From the IMG/VR virus record IMGVR_UViG_3300030099_002697, positions 1-35,679 of that record: DNA of 35,679 bases. The stretch is one strand, 5' to 3'. The translations under genes were made by a program, and so were the position numbers. Shown here piece by piece: positions 21,242 to 31,929 of the stretch (position 1 is its first letter; every line of letters begins with the position of its first letter). Below the pieces are notes generated by a model. It was not told where the DNA came from. It ran no database searches and saw only the letters and a program-made list of their open reading frames with translations. Source of the DNA: a virus.

Positions 21242-22255
21242 ATGACATGGGATAAATTAGTAGATAGATGTTTACTCTTTACAGACGCACCAGGTGGTTT
21301 GCTAAAGGAGCTTTTAAAAGAGGCAGAGCAAGAGCTGTCTCATGAGTTAGAGCTGTATGACGCATTGTACACTATTCAGGTATCAAACACACTTACTGGT
21401 GGTGGTATATCAACTCATGCAACATCTCAGCAGTACGTTGACAGGAACTACTTTCATTTGCCTCCAGAGTATGTAAGAGATGTAGCTGTTTATCATGAAG
21501 GAACAAGGTTAAAAAAATTAACAGAAGATGAAATATACAGGCAAAGTAACGACAATACAGTACCAGGTGGAACCCCTACAGGATATTCAATAGCAGGTGA
21601 GTTCATTGTATTTAATAGAGCACCAAAACAGTCAGATAAATTTTTACTACACTACAAAGAATCACTAACAAATAGAAGTGCAGATAGAGTTTTAACAATT
21701 TTATCTTATGTTGAAACAGGTGCAGATAATAATTTTGTAATGTTAAATACAGAGCACAGTTCAGAGCTAGCAGGATTGCAGTATAGATGGGAAAAAACTT
21801 CAGGAGCACTAGCAGCACCAGGGTCAATATTAGGGCAGCCATTTGGTTTTATTACAGGAATACCAGGCTTGCCAGACAAAGGTGATACAAATAATATACA
21901 TGATATGGGTGCATCAGTAGGTCAGCTAGACAGCAACAATGGATTGTCAATATATAAAGTAACGCAGAAACTAGGTTTAGATGCAGGTGCTAATCCAGAA
22001 GGCTCTAGGCTCGCTAATGGAATTACATCAATTAATGGAAGTATGATGATTATTAAAAACTTCAGAAGCATTGCACCATTAATACCAAACAGATTTCATG
22101 CAAGCTTATGCGACTACGCAGTAGCACTAGCAAACGCTAAATCTTCACCAGAACTATATAACACCTATTGGACAAAATGGTCTTTAAGTATGGATAAATA
22201 TGTGAACCAATCATTAGATAGAGACCTTATGCATAGTATTAAGGAGGAAATCTAA
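21242..22255 (+). CDS. Tail tubular protein A / adaptor-like (337 aa)
   Basis: RBS AAGGAAG, start one base after the previous stop. The N-terminal helices (LLKELLKEAEQELSHELELY) are followed by a beta part with YFHLPPEYVRDVAVYHEG and a C-terminal helix bundle (ASLCDYAVALANAKSSPELY). This is the arrangement of T7 gp11-type adaptor/tubular A proteins, which join portal and nozzle. The middle contains an insertion rich in G, N and D (about 155-240). A head-completion role is the alternative. The stop overlaps the next ATG. Confidence 0.6.
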   Translation: MTWDKLVDRCLLFTDAPGGLLKELLKEAEQELSHELELYDALYTIQVSNTLTGGGISTHATSQQYVDRNYFHLPPEYVRDVAVYHEGTRLKKLTEDEIYRQSNDNTVPGGTPTGYSIAGEFIVFNRAPKQSDKFLLHYKESLTNRSADRVLTILSYVETGADNNFVMLNTEHSSELAGLQYRWEKTSGALAAPGSILGQPFGFITGIPGLPDKGDTNNIHDMGASVGQLDSNNGLSIYKVTQKLGLDAGANPEGSRLANGITSINGSMMIIKNFRSIAPLIPNRFHASLCDYAVALANAKSSPELYNTYWTKWSLSMDKYVNQSLDRDLMHSIKEEI

Positions 22256-22905
22256 TGTCATTCCCAGTAGTAGCAGCAATAGCAGCAGCAAAATTAGCAC
22301 AAAAAGCATTGCAACGTAAAAAAAACGTAAAAGCATTAAAATCACAAAGAAAAGAACAACTTAAAGGATTAGACCAAGCAGCCCAAATGACTGCAGAAGA
22401 GCAACAAGCAATGTCTAGAATGCGTAGAGGTGCAGAGCAAGGAACGATGGATGTTGATAGATTAAATATGCAAATGGCACAGCCTTTATACCAGCAGGGC
22501 GAAGCTCAAGAAGCACAGGCAATGCAAAGAATTACTCAGCAAGGATTAGAAGGCTCAATAATAGCACAGGATGTTTCTCGTAGAGTGGGTGCAGATGTAA
22601 GAGCTTCTATAGCACAGCAAGCACGTCAAATAGCTATGGATAATGAAAAAACTAAAGCAGATGCAGCAAGAAATTTATCGCAAGCACAAATGAGAAGAGC
22701 ACAGATACTAAAAGAAATTGCAATGAAACGTGGACAAGTAGAGGCAGATTATAAGGCAGGAAGAGCAGCACAAGGCAGTGACCTTAGTCTGGCTTTAGAT
22801 ACAGGGTTAGAAATGTTTGGGCAACAAGGAACAGCAGCAGCAAATGAATATGTATTTGGAAGAAGCTTATCAGATTTTAGTAATGACCAAGTAAAAGTAA
22901 TGTAG
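22255..22905 (+). CDS. Internal virion/ejection protein, Ala/Gln-rich (216 aa)
   Basis: The ATG overlaps the upstream stop and AAGGAGG precedes it. A hydrophobic, alanine-rich N-terminus (FPVVAAIAAAKLAQKAL) is followed by a long helix rich in Q, A, R and E with little hydrophobic patterning. This build is typical of podovirus internal core or ejection proteins (P22 gp7 / T7 gp14 type). Those are injected with the DNA and help form a channel in the envelope. The two following genes continue the ejection set. Confidence 0.65.
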   Translation: MSFPVVAAIAAAKLAQKALQRKKNVKALKSQRKEQLKGLDQAAQMTAEEQQAMSRMRRGAEQGTMDVDRLNMQMAQPLYQQGEAQEAQAMQRITQQGLEGSIIAQDVSRRVGADVRASIAQQARQIAMDNEKTKADAARNLSQAQMRRAQILKEIAMKRGQVEADYKAGRAAQGSDLSLALDTGLEMFGQQGTAAANEYVFGRSLSDFSNDQVKVM

Positions 22906-22913
22906 GGGAATAT

Positions 22914-23651
22914 ATGACAAGAAAACAAAAAAGATTTATAAAAAATGTAAACAGGTCAAATCGAGACCCTAATACTGGATATCAAGATGAGAGAAGTGGT
23001 CAATATTACATCACAGATAATGATGGTAATTTTTTAAAGTTTGTATCTGAAGAAGAAGCAAGAAATCAAAATAAAAAACAAGAAGTTGATGAACAAGCCA
23101 AAATGCAAATTCTAAAAGAAGAATCTTTATATGATGAAAAATCAAGAAAAAAACTTGAACAAATGAAAAAAAATCCAGCCTTTGCTATGGATACTATTGA
23201 TGAAGCAATTAACGAATATTTTACAAAAAAAGCAAAATTAAGAGAGGAAGTTGCTAAAGTTAGTCTAGATAGTGAAGAATTTATTACAGACGAAGATATC
23301 CAAGAAGCAGCAAAAAAATATCCTAGAATAAGAAATATGGCAAGAAATTCAAAAAAGGCTATGGCTAAAGCATTTAAATTATCAGAAACTACTGATGCAG
23401 TTACAAGACAAGAGGTTATAAACAGAGTAGGAGCTTCCTCAGAATCACCTACAACACCTAAAGATATAATAATGTCTCCAGAATTAAGGGCTGAAACTTC
23501 TATGAAAAAAGAATCTTTAATGAGAAAAAATATGGATGTTCAACCTGGTTCATTTTCAACTAAGCCTAGTTCAAAAGAGCAAATTATGAAAAGAATGCCA
23601 AAGAAAAAATACAGTGACGATGAACTACTAAGGATAATATCAGGTAAATAA
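22914..23651 (+). CDS. Charged helical protein (245 aa), probable virion protein
   Basis: RBS AGGGG 4 bases before the ATG. The protein is very rich in K, E, R and N. The first 40 residues resemble a small beta segment (TGYQDERSGQYYITDNDGNF), the rest is charged helix. No enzymatic motif. The stop overlaps the start of the giant polyvalent gene (TAATG), so the two are probably coexpressed and may be packaged together. No family recognised. Confidence 0.6.
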   Translation: MTRKQKRFIKNVNRSNRDPNTGYQDERSGQYYITDNDGNFLKFVSEEEARNQNKKQEVDEQAKMQILKEESLYDEKSRKKLEQMKKNPAFAMDTIDEAINEYFTKKAKLREEVAKVSLDSEEFITDEDIQEAAKKYPRIRNMARNSKKAMAKAFKLSETTDAVTRQEVINRVGASSESPTTPKDIIMSPELRAETSMKKESLMRKNMDVQPGSFSTKPSSKEQIMKRMPKKKYSDDELLRIISGK

Positions 23652-26600
23652 TGGCTAACCCATTTAAGAATTTATTTAAAAGTAAATATACTACTTTTTA
23701 CTCAGTAGACGATTTAAACGAAGAACAAAAAAATTACATACGAGATGAGTATGCTAAATATCAAGCAAACCCAGAGCAGTTTGATGAACAGTATGGAACA
23801 GCTATAGTAGAGCTAGAGAATCGCTTACGAACCCCAGACCCACTCCTAAGAACATACGAATCTATAGAAGATGATACTACAGGAAGAGGAGCATTCCAAC
23901 AAAGAAGAACAGTAGGGGATAAAAGATTAAGAGTAGCAGCAGAAGCTAAAGAAAGAAAAAAACTTAAAACATCATACCTGTATGGACAAATAGAAGACTA
24001 CGAACCTAAAAATTCATTAACAGATGTACAATCAGTTATAGACCAAAAAGAAGACAAGGGTGAAATACAAAAAGCTGTACAAGAAATTGATAATAAAAAA
24101 AGACAATATTATGCAGAAAGATTTGGTTATGATTTATATGAAGACAATGGTAATCAAGCTTGGAAACAATGGATAGAAGCAGTAAGAGATGACCCTACAT
24201 TATTAGAAAAAGTTTTACAAAAGTCTCCAAAAATTACAGAAGCTGCACGAGAAAAACCTGGAATTGAAGAGAGTATGCTAAGAAAGAAATGGCAAAATTC
24301 TTTACAAAAAGGAACCCTGGAAGAAGATTTTTATGACATAGATATTAAAGATTTACAGCGAGCACAAGAAGAAAGAAATAAAAAAGTTTTTGGAGTAAGT
24401 GATGCCATAGCAGATATAAAAAATAATTGGGAAAAATATATTCCAGGTGGTGGATTTATAGAAGCTAAAGAACTACTTGATATATACGATTTATCAAAAA
24501 GATTTGATGAAAACCCTTCATCATTATCTGACCAAGAATTTAATCAATTAAAAAACTGGGTAGAATATCAAGATTTTCAAGGCACAGCTACATGGGGTGC
24601 ACAGCTTGTGCAAATGTTAGCACAAATGCCATCTTTTGGAATTGAAATAGCAGTGTCTGGTGGAGCAGTATCAATAGCGAGTAAAGCAGGTAGGGAAGCA
24701 ACGATTACTGCAATGCAAAAATATTTAAATGAAGGATTAAAAAGAAAAGTTAGAAATGAAGTAAAAGAAAGAACAGCATTAAAAGTAGCAAAAAGTGCAG
24801 GAACTAAAGTTGCTATTACTACAGTAGGAACATCATTATCTGGAGACGTAGAAGTAAATAAAATACGAAATTTAATGCCTGGATATGAACAGCTAGATGG
24901 AGAGCTATTTAAAATTTATAATGGCATGGATGAACTATCTGCTGAAAGACAAGCATATTGGGGAACATTTTTAGAGTTTGGTTCAGAGCAAATAGGTGGT
25001 GTTCCTGCAAGATTTGCAAAGTATATAAACAAAACTAAGGTAGGCAAATATACAGGAGAAAAGTTTTCTAAAGCTTGGAATAAATTAAATCTTCCTAACA
25101 AAGAATATTTAATGAGCACAGCAGCAATGAGAGCTTTTAAGAAAGTAAATGCAGGGGCAAGCAATAAAGATATAGAAAAAATATTTAGAACCTTTGGTTA
25201 TCATGGTGTAATTGAAGAGATGTTTGAAGAAAGAGCAGCAGACGCAGGAAGACATATTTTAAATCTTTTATCGACAACAAAAGATGAAAATGGGAAACCA
25301 TTAATAGAAGGATTTGAAAACAAAAATTGGCAATGGCAAAATCCTACATGGGAACAGCTATCATTAGAATTAGTAGCTTTTTCTGTCCCAGGCTTTGCAA
25401 AAAGAAAATTATCTCAAGCATACAACAATGTATACGAAGCTAAACAAAATAAAAAAATAGAAGATTTTAATAATAGAAATAAAGACTTTGGCGAAAAAAT
25501 TACAGAGGTAGAGCAAGAAGTAGAGAATAATGAAGTAAGACTTGGAGAGCTATCTAATAAAATTGAAGAGGGTGGCATTGAAAGCTTAGAGCAAGAAGAA
25601 ATTGTAGAAATTAAAACTATAATGGAGACTAAGCAAAAAAAGAATGTCCTTCAGTTTATGAGAGATTTAATTATAAGAGACCCATCATTAGAAAAAGAAG
25701 TTGACCTTGATATAAATTTAGACCAAGAAATGCAAAGAACAAAAGAGCAACTAGAGCAAGAAGGAGTAAGCTTAGAGGGAGAAGGACTATCAGGAGATAT
25801 TAAGTCTGTAAATGTTTTAGGCTTTACAATGTTTAATAATTTAAAGTTAAAATTTGGACTAAGAAAAGGTGCTGATTTAGATACAGCAATAGAAGAATAT
25901 TATGGAGCATATTACAGAGGTGGTCTCACAGAAGAACAAAGCGATACTTTTGAGCAGCATTACGATAGGTACGAATCTGATGAAAGTTATAGAATAGAAG
26001 TAAACGAATTTATTAATGATATGATGGAAGATATGGGTATGTCAGATAAAAAAATTGCTAATGTATCCCAAACCCTTACAGAGCAAGAATTATTTGAAAA
26101 AGAGGGAAAATCATACGAATATAAAAGCACACAAGAGGAAAGAGGTGGCATAGCTGACAAAACTTTTCAATTTATAAGCAATATGTTTAATAGGGCGTTT
26201 AAAAGCGTAAACGTCTCAGCAGGAGTAGCTGATATATATAAGCAGGTACAAAAAAGAAAAGAAAGAATTTCTACAGAGCGTGCACAAAAATTAGAAGCAA
26301 GAAGAGCAAAAAGGCAAGAACGTCAAGAAGAAAAACAGGCAAAGCAAGAAGCTAAAGAAACAGAAAAGCAAGAAAAACGTGAAGCTAAAGAAACTGCTAA
26401 AGAAGAGAAGCGTGAAGCTAAACAAGATAGAAAGCGTAAAAGGTTAAGACCTGGAGTTGAACCTACATTAGATGAAAGATTTGATGACGCACAATATGAA
26501 GAGGTTGCCGAGCCAGAGCTTGAAGACCTACCAGATATAGTACAACCCAAACCTAAAGAAATTAAGGAAAGAAAAAAACAAGCTAAAAAAATTAAGTCAA

Positions 26601-29600
26601 AGCCAAGATTATTTAATTTTCTTAATCGTAGAGCTCGTAAGCTTGCTCGTAAAAAAATTGAAACAATATCTCCTGTAGCGATTAGAGAGGTAAAAATAAA
26701 GCTAGAGCAACAAGCTCCTAAGCAGGTAATACCAGATGACCCTAGACAGCCACTAGAAATACTAAGAGATATACTTGGTGATGAGCAGTTCCAGGAATTG
26801 ACTGGTATATATACAGGTCCAATACAACAAATAGAAACTATAGAGCCACGAATAATAGAGACTCTAAAGGAGAAGTTTGAACCCCTACCATATGAATCAC
26901 TAGACTTCTTTGATGTAATACCAGAAAAGAAACAAGAACAAATACTGAAAGAGGTAGAGAAGAAGGTAGGCAAAGAAACAATCAAACCTATTAGAGACCT
27001 TAAGAAGCCTAAAAAGCCAGGAGCAAGGGTAACTGAAGATGAGACATTTGAAGATGAAACTTACGATGATGTACCAAAACCAAAGCTAGATAAGCTTCCA
27101 AAGATTAAAAAGCCTAAAAAGAAAAGACCATCTTATCAACTTGCTGCAAAAAGAGCATATAAATATTTACCTAAAGATAAAAAGAAACAAGAAGATAGAT
27201 TAAGAAAATCTACAAATAGAGATGAGTCTGTAGCACAGCCTAAAAACCCACCTATAGTTTTTGAAAACGATGACTATAGAATTACTATAGGAAATAAATC
27301 TTTTGAAGATTGGGTAAAAGACACAGAAAAGAATTTAAATCCAGATGAAATTGCAGAAGCAGCAAATTGGTATGATGATGTTTACGATGAAATAGCAAAT
27401 GTTGTTCCAAGAAAAGATGTAGAAAAAGTGTTTATGTCATGGTTAATTGCACAAAAACAAGAATCACCAATAGGAGCATTTGGAGGAACTTTAAAAGTTA
27501 AAGAAGAAGTAGAGTTAGATATTAGGAGAACAAAACCTAAAACAGGTGATTATTTAAAGTCAGGTGGATTATCTGATGAAAATATGAGAAGAATATTTAG
27601 AGATATACCAATAGAAGGTGGAGTTGGTGCAAAACTTTTAGACTTTGTAGATAGTGCAATTAATTCACCTACAAGATTTGTAGTAGGGAATAAGCCAGAG
27701 GGTGGAGCACCATATGTAGTTGATAGACACACATGGAATGGAAGAGGGTATGTTAGCCCTGTATTTTTACGATACATGGAGAAAGCATTTGGTGCTGAAA
27801 AATTAAAAAACTTACAATTAGATAATACAAAAGATGACAAGCCAAGTGATACGCAGTATGACCAAACATCAATATGGGGTAATAACTTAACTAAATATTT
27901 AAATAAAATAAAATGGGGTGGTAAAAGTAATTGGACAGCCCCTCAAATACAAGCTATAGACTGGACAAGTATAGTTAAGTTTAAATCTAATTATGGAAAA
28001 GTCGGAGGAACTATACAAGATGCAATAAAAGAAAATACAGCAGTTATAAATTTTGAAACTGTATTCGGAGAAGGCACAAGCTATGAAAAAGACTACCCAG
28101 AAATAAAAGAATTTAATTATGATGACTTAGCAAAGTTTACAAACACTACAAGCGACTTTATTAATAATGTAGTTGACGAAGTATTAAGACCATTAAACAT
28201 TGCTACAATACAACAGACTGGTGGCTGGTTAGATTATAATATGGCACCAAGTGTTACTAGGCAAGTATTAATACCAAAAGATAGAATAGAGACAGCTTTT
28301 TCTATAATAGGATATTTATCTCAACAAACTAAAATCATGGGCTTTAGACCTAATCCTAAAGGTAAGGATATGGCATTATGGTTTAGCTCTGAGTCCTTTA
28401 GAGACCCTAAAGTTGCAGATACATTTTATAGAACAATGAGAGAGCGACATCCTGATATTTTTCAAGGATACAGCTCTGGAGAGTATGAAGGGTCCCCAGC
28501 TTTAATTGTATATCAAGAAGTAAATGCAAAGGGTAATGCAGAGAAGAAAAAAGAAATACTTGATAATAAAATAAAAGAAGTAGTAGATTTAATAGAATCT
28601 GATATTACTGATTATGCAAAAACATTAGATAATAAGATAGATTACGAAACTCAAATCGTTGATATGTACGCAGTTGAAAACGATTGGAAGGAAAATAAAA
28701 ATGGCGAAAGCTACTTACAAAGGATTAATGAAACCCTCGGACAAGAGGTACAAGATAGGATATCTGGTCAGTACAGGGAGGAATATAAATCCATCCTCGA
28801 CCAAGAAATCAAACAAAAGCAAAAAGCCCCTAAAACAAAACAAAAAGTAAGCTACCAGCTTAAACCACTAGACCAACCTGCAGAACTACCAGACGAAACA
28901 TGGTCAGAAATATTTAAACGTAAAGTAGTAAACAGGTTAAGTCGTTTAGAAAAAGTTACAGCAGAAATAGGGGATGTAGACGAACAAACAAATGCCTACC
29001 TCGCAGCTGTTTTATATGAAGGTAAAACAGAAGACAGAATAGATAGATTCCAAAAATACATAGAAGATTATATTAAGCGTCTTAAAAAAGCTGGCTTTAC
29101 AGTAGATGACATAGGAGAATACCTATACGCTAGACACGCAGAAGAACGTAATGCAAAAGTTAAAGAAGATGACCCTACGTTTGAAGGCACAGGCTCTGGA
29201 ATGACTAATGAAGAAGCTGATGCAATACTAGAAAGATTTGAAGGAACAAAAATACAAAGGTTCGCAAGAGAGTTTGATAGAAAAGTAATTAGAGAAAGAT
29301 TAAACATCCTTAAAAAAGGTGGATTAATAACACAAGAAACATATGATTTCTTTACTGAAGAGTCCCCATACGAAAACTATGTACCATTAAAAGGGACATC
29401 AGAGAAAAAACAAGGTGGTACAGGAACCTCTGGGTTTAGCATAGTAGGCAAAGACATTAAAAGAAAAAGAGGTAGAAACTCTAGAGCTGACAATCCATTT
29501 GTACAAGCACTTGTTGACTATGAGCTAGCTATAGTTAGGGCAGAAAAAAATGAAGTGTCATCTAAGTTTTACTTATTTACATTAGAGAACCCATCTAACC

Positions 29601-31324
29601 TATGGGAGGTTGGAGGTAGAAGATATTTACCTAGATACGACAAAGATGGAGAAGTAGCATTCTTTGACCCCATGACATTACAGGAGAACCAAGTACAAGC
29701 GTTTGTAGATGGTAAGCTAAAAGTAATAACAATAAATGATACAGGCTTATTAAACGCAATGAAAAATCTTGGTACAGGAACAACATTTAGATTTGCACAA
29801 AAATTTAATACATATTTAAGAGCGATTTACACATCATTTAACCCAGAGTTTTTAATAACAAACTTTGAAAGAGATATACAAACAGCTTTGATAAATATGC
29901 AAGCATCTACAGACATAAAAGTAACGTCTAAAATTATGAAAGATATTATGGGTGGTGCACCTATGAGAGCTATATACAGAACAAGGCGTGAAAAAGGCGA
30001 TGCAAAACTATCTATAAATCAAGAAAAGCTTAACGAATATAGAAAATACTACGCAGAGTATAAAAAAGAAGGTGGTGCTATGGGATGGGTAGCAACACAA
30101 TCTGTAGAGGATAAACTTAACGACCTTAAGAAAGTAATCGCAAGAGCACAAAGCTCTCGTAATCCAAAACAATTTTTCAGATATTTAGGTAAATGGGTAG
30201 AAGATATGAATATGACTGTAGAGCAAGCAGTCAGACTAGCAACATACGCTAACCTTAGAAAATCTGGATTGTCTAGAGCAGAAGCTGCAAAAATATCAAA
30301 GGAGCTTACAGTAAACTTTAATCAACAAGGTGAGATGGGTTCACTAATAAATACCCTATACCTATTTTCAAATGCAACCATCCAAGGTAATTACTTTTTA
30401 TATAAAGCTTTTAGGAAAAGCAAAAAAGTTAAAGCAGCATCAGCAGGAATAATACTAGCTACAGTAATACTCAATATATTTAACAGGATGAATGGTGGTG
30501 ATGATTGGGAAAAGTACAGCGATTATGAAAAAGATTTCCACTGGCTATACATACTTCCTAATGGTAATGTTGTAAAAATGAAGGTTCCATATGGCTATAA
30601 TATATTCCATGTGATGGGTAACGTAACAGAGGAAGCTATAGCAGGCAAGATAACATACGATAAAGCATTTACAAGAGTGTTAGAGTCTATTTTACACGCT
30701 GCTAGCCCAATAGGGTATGGAGAAGGATTTTCGCAGTATGTTCCAACAGTATTTGGATTAAAGCCTATGGTAGAAATATGGTTAAATGAAAACTTTATGG
30801 GTGGTAAAATAAGACCAGACCAACCTCATTTTGGTCAAAATAAACCAGATAGTCAACTATATTTTGATTCAATAAATCCTGATATAAAAGCAGTAACTAC
30901 TTGGGTAAATAAAGTAGCAGGGGGTTCTGAAACAGTTAGCCCCAGAGGCATAAGAAGATTGGCTGATGTAAGTCCAGAAACTTTAGAGCATATGTTAGAT
31001 ACATTTACAGGTGGTACTGGTAGATTTATAGAAAGAAGCTACAGGACAGGAAAACAACTCCTTCAAGGTAATGTTCCTCCACTTAAAGAAATACCATTTG
31101 CAAGAACATTTGTTTCAGAGCCAAGCAAATATACAATGCTATATAAAATGTATGATATGTACGAAGAGTCTGCTAGAACAATTTATACTAAAAATGAAAT
31201 AAAAGAATTTAAAAGATATTTATCAAGTAGCGTTAAAGATGGAGCTATAGAAAATAAAAAAGCTCAAAGAATTATGAACACATTTAATAAAAACCAACGT
31301 GAAGCAAGGGCATCAATGAAATGA
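23651..31324 (+). CDS. Giant polyvalent/internal virion protein with LPD38-like domain (2557 aa)
   Basis: One frame covers more than a fifth of the genome. Regions: a charged helical start (1-300); an amphipathic stretch (about 312-350); coiled coils (about 610-700); a K/E/R/A-rich low-complexity helix (874-940); an acidic-proline repeat twice (about 941-970 and 1130-1160, D-E-x-F-x-D...P-x-L-x-x-LP). Next comes a conserved-looking helical domain (about 1230-1600) with WYDDVYDEI and VVDRH. The segment FNPEFLITNFERDIQTALIN (about 2070) resembles LPD38, the large polyvalent protein associated domain; ILATVILNIF is a membrane-like segment. SYQL occurs at 1161 and 1734, before each new part. Phages inject such proteins with their DNA, like T7 gp16 or DarB. 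No catalytic site is certain. Confidence 0.7.
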   Translation: MANPFKNLFKSKYTTFYSVDDLNEEQKNYIRDEYAKYQANPEQFDEQYGTAIVELENRLRTPDPLLRTYESIEDDTTGRGAFQQRRTVGDKRLRVAAEAKERKKLKTSYLYGQIEDYEPKNSLTDVQSVIDQKEDKGEIQKAVQEIDNKKRQYYAERFGYDLYEDNGNQAWKQWIEAVRDDPTLLEKVLQKSPKITEAAREKPGIEESMLRKKWQNSLQKGTLEEDFYDIDIKDLQRAQEERNKKVFGVSDAIADIKNNWEKYIPGGGFIEAKELLDIYDLSKRFDENPSSLSDQEFNQLKNWVEYQDFQGTATWGAQLVQMLAQMPSFGIEIAVSGGAVSIASKAGREATITAMQKYLNEGLKRKVRNEVKERTALKVAKSAGTKVAITTVGTSLSGDVEVNKIRNLMPGYEQLDGELFKIYNGMDELSAERQAYWGTFLEFGSEQIGGVPARFAKYINKTKVGKYTGEKFSKAWNKLNLPNKEYLMSTAAMRAFKKVNAGASNKDIEKIFRTFGYHGVIEEMFEERAADAGRHILNLLSTTKDENGKPLIEGFENKNWQWQNPTWEQLSLELVAFSVPGFAKRKLSQAYNNVYEAKQNKKIEDFNNRNKDFGEKITEVEQEVENNEVRLGELSNKIEEGGIESLEQEEIVEIKTIMETKQKKNVLQFMRDLIIRDPSLEKEVDLDINLDQEMQRTKEQLEQEGVSLEGEGLSGDIKSVNVLGFTMFNNLKLKFGLRKGADLDTAIEEYYGAYYRGGLTEEQSDTFEQHYDRYESDESYRIEVNEFINDMMEDMGMSDKKIANVSQTLTEQELFEKEGKSYEYKSTQEERGGIADKTFQFISNMFNRAFKSVNVSAGVADIYKQVQKRKERISTERAQKLEARRAKRQERQEEKQAKQEAKETEKQEKREAKETAKEEKREAKQDRKRKRLRPGVEPTLDERFDDAQYEEVAEPELEDLPDIVQPKPKEIKERKKQAKKIKSKPRLFNFLNRRARKLARKKIETISPVAIREVKIKLEQQAPKQVIPDDPRQPLEILRDILGDEQFQELTGIYTGPIQQIETIEPRIIETLKEKFEPLPYESLDFFDVIPEKKQEQILKEVEKKVGKETIKPIRDLKKPKKPGARVTEDETFEDETYDDVPKPKLDKLPKIKKPKKKRPSYQLAAKRAYKYLPKDKKKQEDRLRKSTNRDESVAQPKNPPIVFENDDYRITIGNKSFEDWVKDTEKNLNPDEIAEAANWYDDVYDEIANVVPRKDVEKVFMSWLIAQKQESPIGAFGGTLKVKEEVELDIRRTKPKTGDYLKSGGLSDENMRRIFRDIPIEGGVGAKLLDFVDSAINSPTRFVVGNKPEGGAPYVVDRHTWNGRGYVSPVFLRYMEKAFGAEKLKNLQLDNTKDDKPSDTQYDQTSIWGNNLTKYLNKIKWGGKSNWTAPQIQAIDWTSIVKFKSNYGKVGGTIQDAIKENTAVINFETVFGEGTSYEKDYPEIKEFNYDDLAKFTNTTSDFINNVVDEVLRPLNIATIQQTGGWLDYNMAPSVTRQVLIPKDRIETAFSIIGYLSQQTKIMGFRPNPKGKDMALWFSSESFRDPKVADTFYRTMRERHPDIFQGYSSGEYEGSPALIVYQEVNAKGNAEKKKEILDNKIKEVVDLIESDITDYAKTLDNKIDYETQIVDMYAVENDWKENKNGESYLQRINETLGQEVQDRISGQYREEYKSILDQEIKQKQKAPKTKQKVSYQLKPLDQPAELPDETWSEIFKRKVVNRLSRLEKVTAEIGDVDEQTNAYLAAVLYEGKTEDRIDRFQKYIEDYIKRLKKAGFTVDDIGEYLYARHAEERNAKVKEDDPTFEGTGSGMTNEEADAILERFEGTKIQRFAREFDRKVIRERLNILKKGGLITQETYDFFTEESPYENYVPLKGTSEKKQGGTGTSGFSIVGKDIKRKRGRNSRADNPFVQALVDYELAIVRAEKNEVSSKFYLFTLENPSNLWEVGGRRYLPRYDKDGEVAFFDPMTLQENQVQAFVDGKLKVITINDTGLLNAMKNLGTGTTFRFAQKFNTYLRAIYTSFNPEFLITNFERDIQTALINMQASTDIKVTSKIMKDIMGGAPMRAIYRTRREKGDAKLSINQEKLNEYRKYYAEYKKEGGAMGWVATQSVEDKLNDLKKVIARAQSSRNPKQFFRYLGKWVEDMNMTVEQAVRLATYANLRKSGLSRAEAAKISKELTVNFNQQGEMGSLINTLYLFSNATIQGNYFLYKAFRKSKKVKAASAGIILATVILNIFNRMNGGDDWEKYSDYEKDFHWLYILPNGNVVKMKVPYGYNIFHVMGNVTEEAIAGKITYDKAFTRVLESILHAASPIGYGEGFSQYVPTVFGLKPMVEIWLNENFMGGKIRPDQPHFGQNKPDSQLYFDSINPDIKAVTTWVNKVAGGSETVSPRGIRRLADVSPETLEHMLDTFTGGTGRFIERSYRTGKQLLQGNVPPLKEIPFARTFVSEPSKYTMLYKMYDMYEESARTIYTKNEIKEFKRYLSSSVKDGAIENKKAQRIMNTFNKNQREARASMK

Positions 31325-31755
31325 AAAACTCAATTAAAAAAATAATAAGATATGTGCTTAAGGATTTAAATATGTATAGTGAAGATGCAGAGAATCTAGT
31401 CTACAGGACTGGTATGTCTGAGAGTAACTATAAACACCTAGAACAAGTTAAAGGTCCAGCACTAGGTTTCTTTCAGGTAGAACCAGATACCATTAATGAC
31501 ACTATCAATAACTACCTTAAGTACAGACCAGAAAAATTAGAGCATCTTGTTAAGCGTGGCTTAGATTTATCGGACCCAGAAAACAGCGTGCTTTGTAGTA
31601 TATACCTACAGGTAGCTTTTTGCAGATATAAATACTGGAGAAGTCCAAAGCCTATACCAAGTGGCGTAGTGGCACAAGCTAAATACTGGAAAGAAATATA
31701 CAATGGTCCAGGTAAAGGTACTATAGAACATTTTGTAGAAAACAACGAGGACTAA
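31321..31755 (+). CDS. Lysozyme-like peptidoglycan hydrolase (putative endolysin)
   Basis: 144 residues; the start overlaps the giant gene stop (ATGA). The motifs E16-x-x-x-x-L-V-Y-R-T-G-M-S-E and GPALGFFQVEPDT and, near the end, AQAKYWKEIYNGPGKGTIEHF match a phage family with a lysozyme/transglycosylase-like fold. In it the glutamate of TG-x-x-E is the likely acid and GFFQ binds glycan. No signal peptide is visible, so it would need a holin. The following genes encode small membrane proteins, which supports lysis. It could also be a virion-associated enzyme. Confidence 0.65.
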   Translation: MKNSIKKIIRYVLKDLNMYSEDAENLVYRTGMSESNYKHLEQVKGPALGFFQVEPDTINDTINNYLKYRPEKLEHLVKRGLDLSDPENSVLCSIYLQVAFCRYKYWRSPKPIPSGVVAQAKYWKEIYNGPGKGTIEHFVENNED

Positions 31756-31929
31756 ATGGCAATCAAATTCAAAAAGAAAAAGCAAAAAAATAAACCAAAC
31801 AATCCAGGTCTATGGTCAAGAATGAAGTCACTTGCACGTCAAAAGTTTGATGTATACCCATCAGCGTATGCAAATGCATGGGCATCTAAAGAATATAAAA
31901 AGCGTGGTGGGACATGGCGCAAGGTGTAA
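31756..31929 (+). CDS. Small basic protein of the YPSAYANAWASKEYKKRGG family
   Basis: ATG directly after the previous stop. 57 residues: a lysine-rich start, then WSRMKSLARQKFDVYPSAYA and NAWASKEYKKRGGTWRKV. The VYPSAYANAW...EYKKRGG-W signature is found in many aquatic phages and in large eukaryotic viruses (close to DUF5872-like proteins). Its function is unknown to me. It probably binds nucleic acid, given the charge. The next gene of the same style overlaps it by 16 bases. Confidence 0.75.
   Translation: MAIKFKKKKQKNKPNNPGLWSRMKSLARQKFDVYPSAYANAWASKEYKKRGGTWRKV

Noticed and set aside
26323-26985. A 220-codon minus-strand frame inside the giant gene
   Set aside because: Serine/cysteine-rich translation typical of the antisense of a K/E-rich region; no RBS and no neighbouring minus-strand genes.
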